Part shown: in pieces, positions 1 to 9,710 of the stretch
Numbering within the stretch: the stretch's first letter is position 1
Layout of the letters: every line of letters begins with the position of its first letter
Assembly (NCBI RefSeq): GCF_000003605.2
Contig: NW_003123406.1
Location: 224,874 to 250,505, forward strand
From: Saccoglossus kowalevskii
Taxonomy: Eukaryota; Hemichordata; Enteropneusta; Harrimaniidae
DNA: 25,632 bases
Reading direction: 5' to 3'
The notes under the pieces: generated by a model
The model's input: only the letters and a program-made list of their open reading frames with translations
What the model was told of the DNA's origin: nothing
Databases searched by the model: none
Program-made: the position numbers and the translations under genes

Positions 1-2
1 TA

Positions 3-113
3 CCTCATCTCAATAATGAATACTGTAAACTTACAGCTTATGCTGATGATATAGAATTTTTATCACAAATAAACAAGAATTCGCATCACTTGCTGTATGG
101 TTGGTATTTATGA
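3..113 (+). pseudogene. LINE reverse transcriptase fragment (YADD motif)
   Basis: The frame starting at base 3 is open for 36 codons and includes LTAYADDIEFLSQINKN. The A-Y-A-D-D core followed by hydrophobic residues is the catalytic palm motif of non-LTR retrotransposon reverse transcriptases. The following N-S-H-H-L-L resembles the helix after YADD in Tx1/L1-type enzymes. A stop at 111-113 ends the frame and I see no later RT motif downstream. It is therefore a decayed or truncated copy whose upstream part lies outside the window. The assignment rests on one short motif plus its context; the clade is an inference. Confidence 0.6.
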
Positions 114-469
114 ACGCGCGTCAAATTGTACGATATTGTACTGGTTTCGCGATGTTATATAATGGTCGGACATAATACATTATTGAAATTTATGTAATTT
201 ATTCATATTGTATCAAACACTAATATGGTATACATCGAAATGTTGTATAAAAATATGTTCTGGAAATTCTGGTATTTTATTGTCTTCCGTAATTTGTTCA
301 AATGCAATAAAGTATGAAAACATTAACATAGCCTGGCCCTAATTGGCATCATGATATTTACTTAATTAAATGACGTAATCATATCGATATTCAGGGGTAC
401 AATGTTCATTGTTCTTGAAAGTGGGTGAATGTGTGTAAACTTACCAGTGCGTAAAAGCCAGACACGTAC
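114..469. other. No recognisable gene
   Basis: This is AT-rich sequence between the LINE fragment and the small ORF at 470. I see no coding, RNA or repeat structure that I can support. Confidence 0.4.
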
Positions 470-658
470 ATGCAAGTAATTTCAATCAACTGGAATGCTG
501 TTTATCGTAGGATACATTGTAGTTCCTGTGAAAACGAAAGCGCTGATATTCAAGTTACACTAGGTTTAGTATCTGTACTATTGTTACTAGCGATTGTGTT
601 CTGTTGCCGGCGCTGTTATAGATTGCCCAAAGCGAAAGGTCGCATTTGTTGTGCTTAG
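470..658 (+). CDS. Possible 62-residue single-pass membrane protein or terminal exon
   Basis: This short ORF has an unusual layout for a chance frame. It has an N-terminal stretch with a C-x-x-C pair (residues 18-21), then a hydrophobic run of about 17 residues (roughly 29-45, VTLGLVSVLLLLAIVF). A Cys- and Arg/Lys-rich tail follows (CCRRCYRLPKAKGRICCA). That is the shape of a type I or III single-pass membrane protein with a basic, possibly palmitoylated cytoplasmic end. An in-frame TAA lies shortly upstream, so the ORF either begins at this ATG or is the last exon of a spliced gene. I recognise no family. It could be a chance ORF in AT-rich DNA. Confidence 0.25.
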   Translation: MQVISINWNAVYRRIHCSSCENESADIQVTLGLVSVLLLLAIVFCCRRCYRLPKAKGRICCA

Positions 659-794
659 TGAACTAATGTTTCGTTCACAGTATTTTAAACACAATACAAA
701 CATAAAGTAAGGTTTGTAACATCTGGCTTGGACCCAAATCTATGGGTTACTTGTTTGTTTCCGATTCAAATGCGCAGCTTTACTCGACCAATAA

Positions 795-870
795 CCGCAG
801 TCACCTGCTGTTTACGTGTAAATAAAATAAATGCGATTTATTTACTATGTATGGCCGCCATCTTGAAGAC
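795..870 (-). repeat. Dispersed repeat, GATGGCGGCC family, copy A
   Basis: On the minus strand this reads TTCAAGATGGCGGCC, a short spacer, an AT-rich block ending ATTTATTTTATT, then ACGT and a tail resembling GGTGACTGCGGTTATTGG. The same order of blocks recurs on the plus strand at 8031-8110, and in both orientations at 2325-2500. The core AAGATGGCGGC also resembles a YY1-type promoter site, but recurrence of the whole roughly 80-bp layout indicates a dispersed repeat. Confidence 0.55.
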
Positions 871-2324
871 GACATGAAACTAATATCAGGAAAAATACCA
901 CACTTTCACAGCCAAACGATCCGTTGGGGAGAATAGTGAGGGTCGTCACAAATTAGGTCCTGTCGTCACAAGTGTAAAGTTATACTAAGTTGGTAACAAA
1001 CGAACATAGTACACATTAGGGTTTATTGATTGTTGACGAGTACGTTTCGGAAAGTGATGAGTGGTGCTTATTCTTAGAAGTTTACAAGTAAACCAAGACG
1101 TAAGTCACTGACAAGGTGTTTAGCATAAGAATTATATCATAGTCTATCACGTTTATCAATCTCTAGACATTTCGGTGACAACATGACATTCACTGGGGTA
1201 GTGTTTACCCTTGCAAAATGTACAAAGTCTCAGTCGTGAGCGAGACCCGGAAGTAGGCATATGGAAAGCAGAAATAGGTGGTGACGTTTGACCCTAATGA
1301 TTACATCGTTCATATACCTGCTGTCAGTGCGTTGATTTCACCGGGGATAGCAGCGCGTAGATCAGTAATTCTATGCTGAGTTGCCGTGCGATCTTTCGAG
1401 TTGAACAGAAATATTCAAGTTCTTGGATAGTTATATAATTGCGTAATATAATAGGAACAACGAGTTTTCCGTAAGTCTTTTCCGAGTGATTGCAACCCCC
1501 GATAGTATGACTAAGATGTGGACGACTGTCCACATCATCGTAGAAGCTTTGAGCTGGCACAGTGCGTCCATGTGCGCTGATTATCGCGAGTTTGTGGCTG
1601 TATCTTTCTCATAGTAAAGTTATTGAATGAGCATAATTCACATCGATTAGCGCAACACCAGACACATGCACAACCTCGCCTTATCTTAATGAATCGTAAA
1701 CACTCGTCGAGTACCTTTCCCAGTGTTTATACACTGGATTGAAATGATAAACGCTGTAAGTGTTTCCAGGCAACCACTATAAAAACGAAAGAACTTTCGT
1801 TTTAATGTTAGGCTATAGGAAAGGCCAGTGAAAATTTCCTGTTTTCTAGCTTTCTAGTTGAACACTATATACACAACTTTGAAACAGGGTTTTCAGATGA
1901 CAAATTATTAATTTATTCAATTCTTTCATATAACTTCTAATATATCTCAGTAATAACGTGAATGATCTAAACACACGTAATTATGAGGTATTTGTTTTTA
2001 AAATCATAATTCTCAACACTAATTGCAAGAGATCAAAACCACATATGATAATAGCGGTACATGCATGTTTTACTAATTATACACAGCAATAAACAGGAAT
2101 TATTTTCTGGTTTGCATAGTCAACTTTGAGTGAAAAAACACACACCTTTACAATTCGAGCTAACCAAAAATAAATAACATTTATACAGTTCAAATATCAT
2201 CCTTAATTGATCTCTACATAAAAACAAAAACGTGTAATATCTATAGCGCCAATTAAGTTCTAGTATTTTTTTTACGTCGCTTATATTTCAATAAATAGCC
2301 CCAAACTGGATATAAGGGACTATA
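871..2324. other. Intergenic, no convincing gene
   Basis: No ORF here shows protein-like composition. The one local structure I can support is a short hairpin at 1782-1803: AAAACGAAAG, two bases, CTTTCGTTTT, just after a TATAAAA at 1779-1785. Poly-T and poly-A tracts are common. I see nothing else. Confidence 0.4.
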
Positions 2325-2500
2325 GTCAGCTGGCGTGCACGTGATGATAAAACAAACGCGATAAAAGCGGCCGCCTTCTTGACTCTCGCCAAATCTAAAC
2401 AAATTTGGATTCAAGGCGGCTAACCTCATATATGAAATATCAACAAATATGTCGCATTTATTTTATTATCTCTAATACGCCAAATGACTGTGTATGTGAC
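2325..2500. repeat. Head-to-head pair of GATGGCGG-family repeats (copies B and C)
   Basis: The left arm (about 2325-2392) reads GTCAGCTGGCGTGCACGTGA, an AT-rich block, then GCGGCCGCCTTCTTGA. The right arm (about 2407-2500) reads ATTCAAGGCGGC, an AT-rich block with CATTTATTTTATTATC, then CGCCAAATGACTGTG. The left arm is the reverse complement of the layout seen at 8031-8110 and the right arm is the same way round, so together they form an imperfect palindrome. This is the shape of a foldback or MITE-like element. I found no clear target duplication. Confidence 0.5.
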
Positions 2501-2621
2501 TATAAATATTAAATCGTCGATTTTATGACACAATTATGCTACCATTTATACTACGTACTGAGATTTCGACCATGAAAGGTTAAGAGTCACAAACAGGAAA
2601 AGCACCAGCGTCGATTTTATT

Positions 2622-2701
2622 CTGACAACGGTTGTCACCTCATTTAATCGACCGGGTCGGCTGCCCTGGAGCTTTACTTTTATACTGTCAAAGATTTAAA
2701 G
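2622..2701 (+). repeat. 80-bp dispersed repeat, first copy
   Basis: The block contains CTGACAACGGTTGTCACC, then AATCGACCGGGTCGGCTGCC and GGAGCTTTAC, and ends TATACTG, AAGATTTAA. It is nearly the same as 3319-3401 in the same orientation. GACAACGGTTGTC and CCGGGTCGG are short near-palindromes within it. The family is unknown. Confidence 0.6.
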
Positions 2702-3318
2702 CGAGAGGGTCGTCACCTGCGCACGCGCTGGAAATGAGTCTCAAGCGACGATAACAACACACGCTAAAAACGCAAAGGCTCATGGGTAGACGTTTGTCTG
2801 TAAACAATGACACGCTTTCGCTGGTTCCCGGCGTCCATTGCGAATGGCAGGTAGGACGCAGGTAACTAGTAATCGCCATATTGTTCCATTTGGGCCGGTT
2901 TTCCGGCCGGAAGGAACGCGACTGGGTGACGTAATTTGAAAACATTCCAAGTTCCGTTTTGCGTAAACGTGTCTGTAATGCTACAATAAAGCCATGCTCA
3001 TACATACTGCCTGCTTAGATTTACAGATTTGATATGTTCTGTGCAAATTTATAACAAAAGAAACAATTCTTTTTATTCGCCCAACTTTCGAAAGCAAAAG
3101 GAAACCCCTGAACGGCCACGAGCGTAAGCGCTGACGTCAGGTAACTAAGGGAAATGGAACAAGCAACGAGAAAGTGGTGTACCAATCAGAATGCCAGAAC
3201 CGTTACCAGTTACCGGCCTCTTGTGGCTTGGTACGCCATGACACTTGAAGCGGGAACCAGCCAATGACACGCTATGGCAATCTGACGCATGCGCAAGTGA
3301 CGACTCCCCCGCTTTAAA

Positions 3319-3401
3319 CTGACAACGTAACGGCTGTCACCCCACTGAATCGACCGGGTCGGCTGCCCTGGAGCTTTACTATTATACTGCCTAAGATTTA
3401 A
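3319..3401 (+). repeat. 80-bp dispersed repeat, second copy
   Basis: This is the second copy of the unit at 2622-2701. The central segment from AATCGACCGG to GAGCTTTACT matches exactly, apart from its flanks. The left part carries a short insertion (CTGACAACGTAACGGCTGTC) and the right part reads TATACTGCCTAAGATTTAA. The roughly 620 bp between the copies also holds loosely related sequence in opposite orientation (for example GCTGGTTCCCG and TTGTTCCATTT on both strands). The pair may therefore mark the edges of a larger, degraded element. Confidence 0.6.
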
Positions 3402-3502
3402 CATTTAGAATGGAACAAAAACAAGCTTAGCTTCGCGAAGTCAAGTAGCCAAAAAATGCACAAACAACTGCGTACTCTGACCTACTTGCGTACGACTAAT
3501 AC

Positions 3503-3579
3503 TTTCGTGGAAAGTTCATTTCATCAAATGACCATTTCGTGGAAAGTTGATTATAATTTTGACTTTCGACGAAATGGTC
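3503..3579. repeat. Repeated TTTCGTGGAAAGTT motif with inverted partner
   Basis: TTTCGTGGAAAGTT occurs directly repeated at 3503-3516 and 3535-3548. GACCATTTCGTGGAAAGT (3530-3547) and ACTTTCGACGAAATGGTC (3562-3579) form an 18-bp inverted repeat with one mismatch and a 14-bp spacer. It could form a hairpin or be a remnant of a small inverted-repeat element. Confidence 0.5.
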
Positions 3580-4960
3580 TTCCGACTAAACGGTTTCCGA
3601 CGAATTAAATTGCATATACCCAATACAAGGTCCTGTTCGCACACAGCTCACGTCTAATCAAACACGTCAACAAATCAAGTCATATGAATTCAGTAAGATG
3701 TGTCACGGCGGGGTTTACTCAAACGTTATTATCTTATAAATAAGCACTGTATGAAACCGCACCTTCTCCAAAAGGACGCAATAAAACACCCATAGTCTAT
3801 TGAATACACTTTTCATTTTATACGTAATTTTTTACTGGAATTCAAACTGCGCATTTTGTACAACGATTATTTTATCATAAATACGTCGTGCCGCGTCCTG
3901 TTCGATACAGGACCCATAGCGACGTATACAACGCCTGTAAAATACATTGTTTATTTACATGAAATTTGAACACGCGCTGCGCGACGACCACAGCGCTTTA
4001 AGTATAACACAGTGGATACTGAATTGGACATTTTCATGTTGAAAATATCAACATACAAAAATAAAACAACGACTTCTCAGTTACTGACGTCAGAATGAGG
4101 CACGCTGCTTCCGCACACACATAATAACATTTGTTCCTGTATTCAAAGAAATTGTGGTCGTAAATGAAAGTATGCAAGGAGACAAAACAAGTGTGTTCAG
4201 TATTGTAAATAGAATTCATACTATAGTAGGAGCGGCAAACAAAATGAAAGTGTGTTCGTTAGTTAGGTTCAAAAACTGCCAGCTAATTACCACCACGATT
4301 TCAAATAGTGGATCGATAGAAAATGATGTAACGAATAAAAAATTATCAAATTGGAAAATATTTCTTCAACAACCGGCAAGTTATAAGATCAGTATAAAAT
4401 TCAGAACTTTCCTTTTTTAATTTTTAAAATTACATGATATAATAATGTTTATACACAGATGTCTTCACTGTGTAGATTGTAACATTTTTGCCACATATAC
4501 AAAAAAAAAAAAAATAACACGTTAGACATATGAGGTTGCCTGACAAGGCCATATTCAGCACTACAGCACCAAACATGAGTGTCGTATAATTAATACCATA
4601 AAGTTGATATATCGGTTTACATAAACGTACTATTGATGTATTTGTGTTGCCTAGAGACTAGACCACAACAAACCCGATTCTTATCTATTGCTGTATAAAA
4701 TGTAATTGTTTACGCAAACACGCTTGTCACTTGCAGAACATGTTGCGATTCTGTCTGGTAGCCCACATCAGTGTTTACAACGGTTACCATTAGCAACAGC
4801 TAACAGAATGGTCCCAATCGACGGTGTTACTCTAGAAACGCAGTGTTCGAGACCCCCTGTTCTCCCCTAAAAAAACAAAACAAAATGCCAACATACCCGT
4901 AATGCACAACAAAGTCAGAAACTGGGTTGTTATTTACACGACCAACTTAGAGGGTCTCAT
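3580..4960. other. Intergenic upstream of the three-exon gene
   Basis: I see no supported gene. There is a small hairpin at 3895-3913 (GTCCTG, seven bases, CAGGAC) and an A14 run at 4501-4514. Any distal regulatory sequence of the gene starting at 5119 would lie here, but nothing specific can be recognised. Confidence 0.4.
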
Positions 4961-4972
4961 ATACCACGGTCT

Positions 4973-4979
4973 TATAAAG
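4973..4979 (+). promoter_or_regulatory. Candidate TATA box for the gene starting at 5119
   Basis: TATAAAG lies 140 bases before the ATG. With a usual TATA-to-start distance of about 30 bases this would give a 5' UTR of roughly 110-120 bases. In AT-rich DNA such a motif can occur by chance, so the call depends on position alone. Confidence 0.35.
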
Positions 4980-5118
4980 TCGGTTGCTATCCAAAGTTTT
5001 CAACATTAACCCACTAAAGGAACCTACGAAGCAAACTTGAGAAGCAATCTTTTAAACAAAACAAACAACAGCAACAACATTATATTTACAAAGAATCTTG
5101 CTTTTCATATTTTTCAAC

Positions 5119-8100
5119 ATGGGTTGTGGTTCATCTTCATCAACAAAGACCGAAGACGGAAAGGTAGGCAATATATTGATACTCTCCTGACGTTTTTCAT
5201 ATTTCAAATTCTGAAGCGAAGGAACAGTTCACCTTGCATATGAAGCTAGCCACGTTACTCTGTATTTAATTAACGCTTCGTCAGCCAATCACAAGTCACT
5301 CTCACAATAATATGAATGAAATATTTAATTTTAATATTGACGCGAATCATCCGCGTCTCTTAGAATGCAGCCGGAGGGCAGCGCGGATTTTGAAATTTAC
5401 GACTAACAAAAAAAAAAAAAAAAATTTGACAAATTGTTAACACCTTGAAAATACCGAGTTCCAATCCTACCATTGTAAATGTGCGTTCCAGTCGTTCTGT
5501 CCCGCTTTGGAATTGAATATAGAATACTTTTAACTACTATATGCCAACGACAATACGATTCAGATAAGTCTGAAATATTTCGAAGTGATTCCCTCATTTA
5601 AAAAAAAACAAACACATGGACGGGTAAGTCGGACATCGACACCAAGTACTATTACTAACCTGTATTATAATAGCACCACCAGCGGTAAGTATAACATATT
5701 GGTAATCATCGTCGAGGGAGTCTCAAAACCAGAAACCACCAAATGACTTCAAAAAAATCTGTGTCGACTGTTAAATAATGTATTGTATATGCTTTTGATG
5801 ATTTTATTGTTTAACCATTTAAATGTTGTGAAATAAGACAGCGGAGTAACAAGAAACGAAACAATTCTACTTAGGGGAAAGACGAACGTTGGAATGAGTA
5901 ACAACTCTTGCCAACTAAATAAGATGTCGTAATGGTATATTACGGAGGCATCCACATACACTGCAAAACTAAAACCAACTGGCTTGTCTTCCTAGTACCA
6001 ATTACTTAGGGGCCTTGCAGTTATTTATTGGGTATTGACTAAGAATATCTTGAATTGCAGTTTCGGAGAGTGTGCTTATCCATGTGTGTGAGTGCGTGTG
6101 TGAGTGTTGGTGTATGCGCGTATGTTGCAAGTGTCGTCTCGTACCTCTAGGGGCGACATCCTGGATGGAGCACGTCCAAGTGAAATTCAACCATGGTCAG
6201 TACATACATATATAACTGCATCAAAATTTACCTACTTCTATATGTGACGTGCATATCAATGGGGAGGCTAAATCAACTGACCGAGATTCACTCACTAACG
6301 AATGTGCAAAAGGAACGTTGGTTGGTCCGCAGGTGCTTGTGTTCGACCGGGTCTGGTTGACGCCTGGATAGCGCATTAAATTGTCGCAATGCGAATATGA
6401 TAGGGAGATGGTCCAGATGGTCACATAGCTCTGTCACGTAGTCCCAAATTCGCACATATAAAAACCAGGAGAGACAAAAGTGGCATTCTATATGCCTGGC
6501 ACACATACATACACACGTGTTTGATACGTAACACGTATGTATGTAAAACAGGGACGTCTGGTGGACCTTGGCAAATTGTACAAATATAACGCGCTGTGTC
6601 AACGCCCGTAAGAGTATCCTTGGGGCGGACATCCGGGCATTTTCACCGCCTGGCAACCTACGGCGGTGAAAACAAAGGCCCCAAACTCACAGAAAACGGT
6701 ACTTTGGGATGACTGTTGAGACTCCTCTGAACAGTGTAATAAGATTAGCCCTACGTGTCTAACATATATAAATTTAGCTGTTCGGGATTACTTCAAAGTT
6801 GAGTTTGTGTTGTTTTCTCGAATTTTCACCGGCTCGACCGGCGTTCCACAGCAGCGCACACAGAGCCCATAGAAATGCATGGTACAGTGGTGCGCGTCTT
6901 AGCAACGTGGAACGTCTGTGACGTAGCTCCGCCCCCGAGGATATCCTCGGTAACTTGGTAACATGTAGACTGGTTACATGTAGACTTGGTAACATGTAGA
7001 ATTGGTAATATGAAGACTGGTAACATGTTAGACTGGTAACATGTAATATGCCGGGGTAATATGTAGACTGGTAATATGTAATATAAGTTTCTCAAAATTA
7101 GGTATGAGGATGCTTTAATGTCTTTACAAAAAGATAGATTCCTTGAACATTTGAGATGACGATGTCATAATGTCAGAAATGTAAAAAAAATCAGTACGAG
7201 GGCACCATAACAATAATAGAGGGCCCTGCAGATTAACCAAGACTGCCAAAAATTCTCATTTTTTTTACATTCTGTCACCATCCTATTGAAGTAGATTGAT
7301 CGAAGCAAAAATAAGTCATTAATATTTTATTGAAATAACTTTAGGTACACAGAAAAACAGCCATGAACATGATAAAAATCCGTGGAATTAATAAGAAAAT
7401 TATTCTAAAAATACTGATCCAAAAAAATATCAGGTCTGTGAATAAACTCTCAAATCAAATAGCATTGAAATCTAACATTGAACTATAAGAAGTAAATTCA
7501 TATGCAAATTAGCTAATTAAGTGCTATAGTTTGGTGTAAAAAATATTATATTTAAGTTGATAGTTCAGAATGTTTTCTTTTCCCATAAAAATACAAGGGC
7601 TAATTCACAAACTTAATTTCTTCGTTTGAGGGCGCACTCCAGATTCTGAGTTCTAGGGTTCTGGGTTCTGGGTTCTGAGGTTGAGTTCTGAGCTTCTAAA
7701 AAGTCAACTCTACTTTTCCTGGGGTATTTAAAATCGAAATTGTCATCTGACTGTAAGGCCGTCGCTGATTGGCTGCTGAGCTGGAATAAAAATTTTTGGT
7801 TTCAAATACCCCAGGAAAGTGTTCTCTGTTCTTCATGTAATTAGGTGTTCGTATGCAAGAGATTTTTCCACACACACACACACACACACACACAAATGCC
7901 GAATTCGGTCGAATTTTGTTATCGGTTGGCCAACGGATCGTATTTTTGTGAAAGATTAGTATTTTGTCCAGATTTATAGGAATCTGAAAAACGCGTTTCA
8001 TAACTTGTATCTTATGTGGTTTTATGTTGCATTCAAGATGGCGGCCCCCATATAATAAATATTGTATTTATTTTATTATCACGTGTGCGCCAGCTGACTG

Positions 8101-9170
8101 TGGTTCTGACTGAAGTCTGTATGCACTGACTTGCTCAACATTGGCCTAAATACAGTTTTTAGTTTATTACATTTGTCTATATTTCAATTCATAATCAGAA
8201 ACCAGGAGATAAAAAAGGTGGAGTAGAAAAACTTGACATAAAAGAAACTAAAATAGAAGACGTTGACAAGATATTCGAAGATGCAGCGGCCCCATTCAAC
8301 AAGGCGGTTGAAGTTAAAGAGGCATTTGACAAGGCTTTAGAATCGTTTAAAGTCCTAACTGGACACACGGCTGAAGACACTATCAAAGTGGTGATGCTAG
8401 ACTTGAAGGTCAAATTTCGTAAGTGATAAATGTTACACTTTTCCCCTTTCAACACGACCACATTTAACTACAAATTTTCGATATGACGTCATTTCGCATA
8501 TTTACATTTAAAAATAAATGCCCTCAGTATTAGAAAATGTTCAGCTATGAATATTATATAAGTTTTACCACTTGTTCAAACAAAGATAAATTCTTGCACT
8601 CAGAAATATTCTATAAATTAACGATTTTTTATAAGTTAGTTACTTTCACAAAGTTTAAGCCAAAAGTTCAAGTGAAATTATGACATTTGTCGATTTCAAG
8701 CCCGCCCACCCACCCACAATTACTTAACGAACGTATGGTTTATTTGTGTTTTCAATTAAATACACATATTGTTTTTTACCACAGCCCAATTGACGTTGGA
8801 AATAGAGGAAGGACCGAGATTTGTACTAACAACCGGGAGTGGTGAAGGGGCGGAGCTCGCCGACTTGGCACTGAAAGTTGTCGACGTATTCAATGCAATC
8901 AGTGACTTGGTGACTAAGATAATTGATCTGATGAAACAGTCGGTAGAGTCTGCACAGGCGTTGATCGAAAAAGCTCCAGAAATCACAGATATGGTGAAGA
9001 ACGCCAACCTCAGTCCATTCGAGCTGCCCAGAGCACTAAAAAATACAGTACACAACATTTCGGAATTCAAGAAAGTGCCCCAAATCGGGGCAGTATTCAA
9101 GAAAACTATTGAAGACGTCGTTGAAGATGTCAAAGAAACGAAAAAGGCTCTTCAAGGACAGGCAGCTTGA
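5119..9170 (+). CDS. Three-exon gene for a 216-residue MGCGSS N-myristoylated-type protein
   Basis: Exons are 5119-5163, 8199-8418 and 8785-9170. Introns begin GTAGGC and GTAAGT and end ATCAG and CCACAG. Intron 1 is phase 0 and intron 2 phase 1, and joining them keeps one open frame to TGA at 9168-9170. The ATG has A at -3 and G at +4, a good start context. The protein begins MGCGSSSSTKTEDGK. Gly2 with Ser in the next residues is a typical N-myristoylation signal, and Cys3 is a likely palmitoylation site, so inner-membrane-leaflet attachment is expected. Residues about 35-85 are charged and helix-like. Residues 90-110 hold a Gly-rich turn (TTGSGEG). Residues 112-165 form a long amphipathic helical stretch (LADLALKVVDVFNAISDLV), and residues 190-212 are a Lys/Glu-rich helix. 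No transmembrane segment or enzymatic motif is visible. I cannot name the family or function; similar short lipid-anchored helical proteins are known in invertebrates only from general recollection. Confidence 0.82.
5408..5424 (+). repeat. A17 homopolymer in intron 1
   Basis: A run of 17 A residues. It could be the tail of an old retroposed sequence or simple slippage. The upstream sequence shows no recognisable retroposon. Confidence 0.6.
6624..6946 (+). repeat. Dispersed ~320-bp repeat, copy 1 (in intron 1)
   Basis: The segment runs from GGCGGACATCCGGGCATTTT to GACGTAGCTCCGCCC. It matches the reverse complement of 17660-17969 block by block: ACATCCGGGCATTTTCACC, CTGAACAGTGTAA, CCTACGTGTNTAACATATAT, TTTGTGTTGTTTTCTCGAAT, CGGCGTTCCAC, and a 31-base identical block around TACAGTGGTGCGCGTCTTAG. 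Near its start an 11-bp perfect inverted repeat (6640-6650 and 6662-6672, TTTTCACCGCC / GGCGGTGAAAA) encloses an 11-base loop. No ORF is shared convincingly. The family is not recognised. Confidence 0.7.
6953..7084 (+). repeat. 16-bp minisatellite (TGGTAACATGTAGACT type)
   Basis: At least seven imperfect tandem units built on TGGTAACATGTAGACT, with variants such as TGGTTACATGTAGACT and TGGTAATATGAAGAC. The array directly follows the end of the ~320-bp repeat. It lies within intron 1 and is absent beside the second copy of that repeat. Confidence 0.8.
7643..7697 (+). repeat. Short GGTTCTG tandem repeat
   Basis: TTCTGAG and TTCTGGG units repeat about seven times (TTCTGAGTTCTAGGGTTCTG and on). 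This is a small, imperfect simple repeat in intron 1. Confidence 0.65.
7715..7818. repeat. 104-bp inverted-repeat unit in intron 1
   Basis: TTTCCTGGGGTATTT (7715-7729) and AAATACCCCAGGAAA (7804-7818) are perfect 15-bp inverted repeats separated by 74 bases. The pairing extends imperfectly inward. It may be a very small MITE or a stable hairpin in the pre-mRNA. I found no convincing flanking target duplication. Confidence 0.6.
7869..7894 (+). repeat. CA microsatellite
   Basis: An uninterrupted run of CA dinucleotides (about 13 units) in intron 1. Confidence 0.9.
8031..8110 (+). repeat. Dispersed repeat, GATGGCGGCC family, copy D
   Basis: Begins ATTCAAGATGGCGGCCCCCA, continues through an AT block with ATTTATTTTATTATCACGTG, and ends GCGCCAGCTGACTGTGGTTC. 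It ends 88 bases before exon 2 of the three-exon gene. It is the clearest copy of the family also seen at 795-870 (minus) and 2325-2500 (both orientations). Confidence 0.6.
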
Positions 9171-9361
9171 ATTTTCCAAATCGGTATTTTTGCGACTGGC
9201 TAGATGGCCCAGTTAAAACTGTACATCGCCCGATTTATATATTTAAGGACATATCTATTCCATATTTCATAATTTCCGACGATATTTTTTTTAACATTCT
9301 CCAATACAATTTCCATACCGCTGAGTTATTAACGTAATCAAATAATTTGTGAAACATTACA

Positions 9362-9710
9362 TCAATATAATTATGGAATATCGAATTAATCACTAAATAG
9401 ATGAATGAAAGAATGAATGAATGCATGAGGACTGGGAGTTTCAGAAACTCCTCGTTAGAGTACATTAGCCGTATAAATAAATGAATGGATGAAGAATGAA
9501 AGAACGAATGACTAAATCAATGAATAGATAAATGGATGCATGAATCTGTGACTATGAATGTGTGATTAAATAAATGAACGGGTGAATAAAAGTGGAATGA
9601 ACGAGTAATGGGTTAATGCAAAGATGGGTGAATGAATTAATGAATGGGTAAACAAACGGATGAATGCATGAATGTGGGATTAAATGAATAAATAAACGAA
9701 TATACGGCTG
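9362..9710 (+). repeat. Degenerate ATGA-type tetranucleotide repeat
   Basis: ATGAATGA-like units with scattered substitutions (GAATGAATGAATGCATGAGG, later ATGAATTAATGAATGGG). It lies just past the stop codon of the three-exon gene. It includes AATAAA at 9476-9481 and 9585-9590, either of which might act as the poly(A) signal, but the repeat itself produces such motifs by chance. Confidence 0.75.

Noticed and set aside
4840-4870. Box-B-like GTTCGAGACCCC suggesting a tRNA or tRNA-derived SINE
   Set aside because: The flanking bases do not pair as a T-arm and no box A or acceptor stem fits.
6288-6656. Open frame starting MPGGENARMSA, with the same start at 17937-18131
   Set aside because: The shared start comes from the shared end of the ~320-bp repeat; the remainders are unrelated, so there is no common protein.
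7643-7697. GGGTTCTGGGTTCTG resembling telomere-like repeat
   Set aside because: The unit is not TTAGGG and is too short and irregular; treated as a simple repeat.
8195-9133. Minus-strand open frames at 8195-8461 and 8756-9133
   Set aside because: They are antisense shadows of exons 2 and 3 of the three-exon gene.
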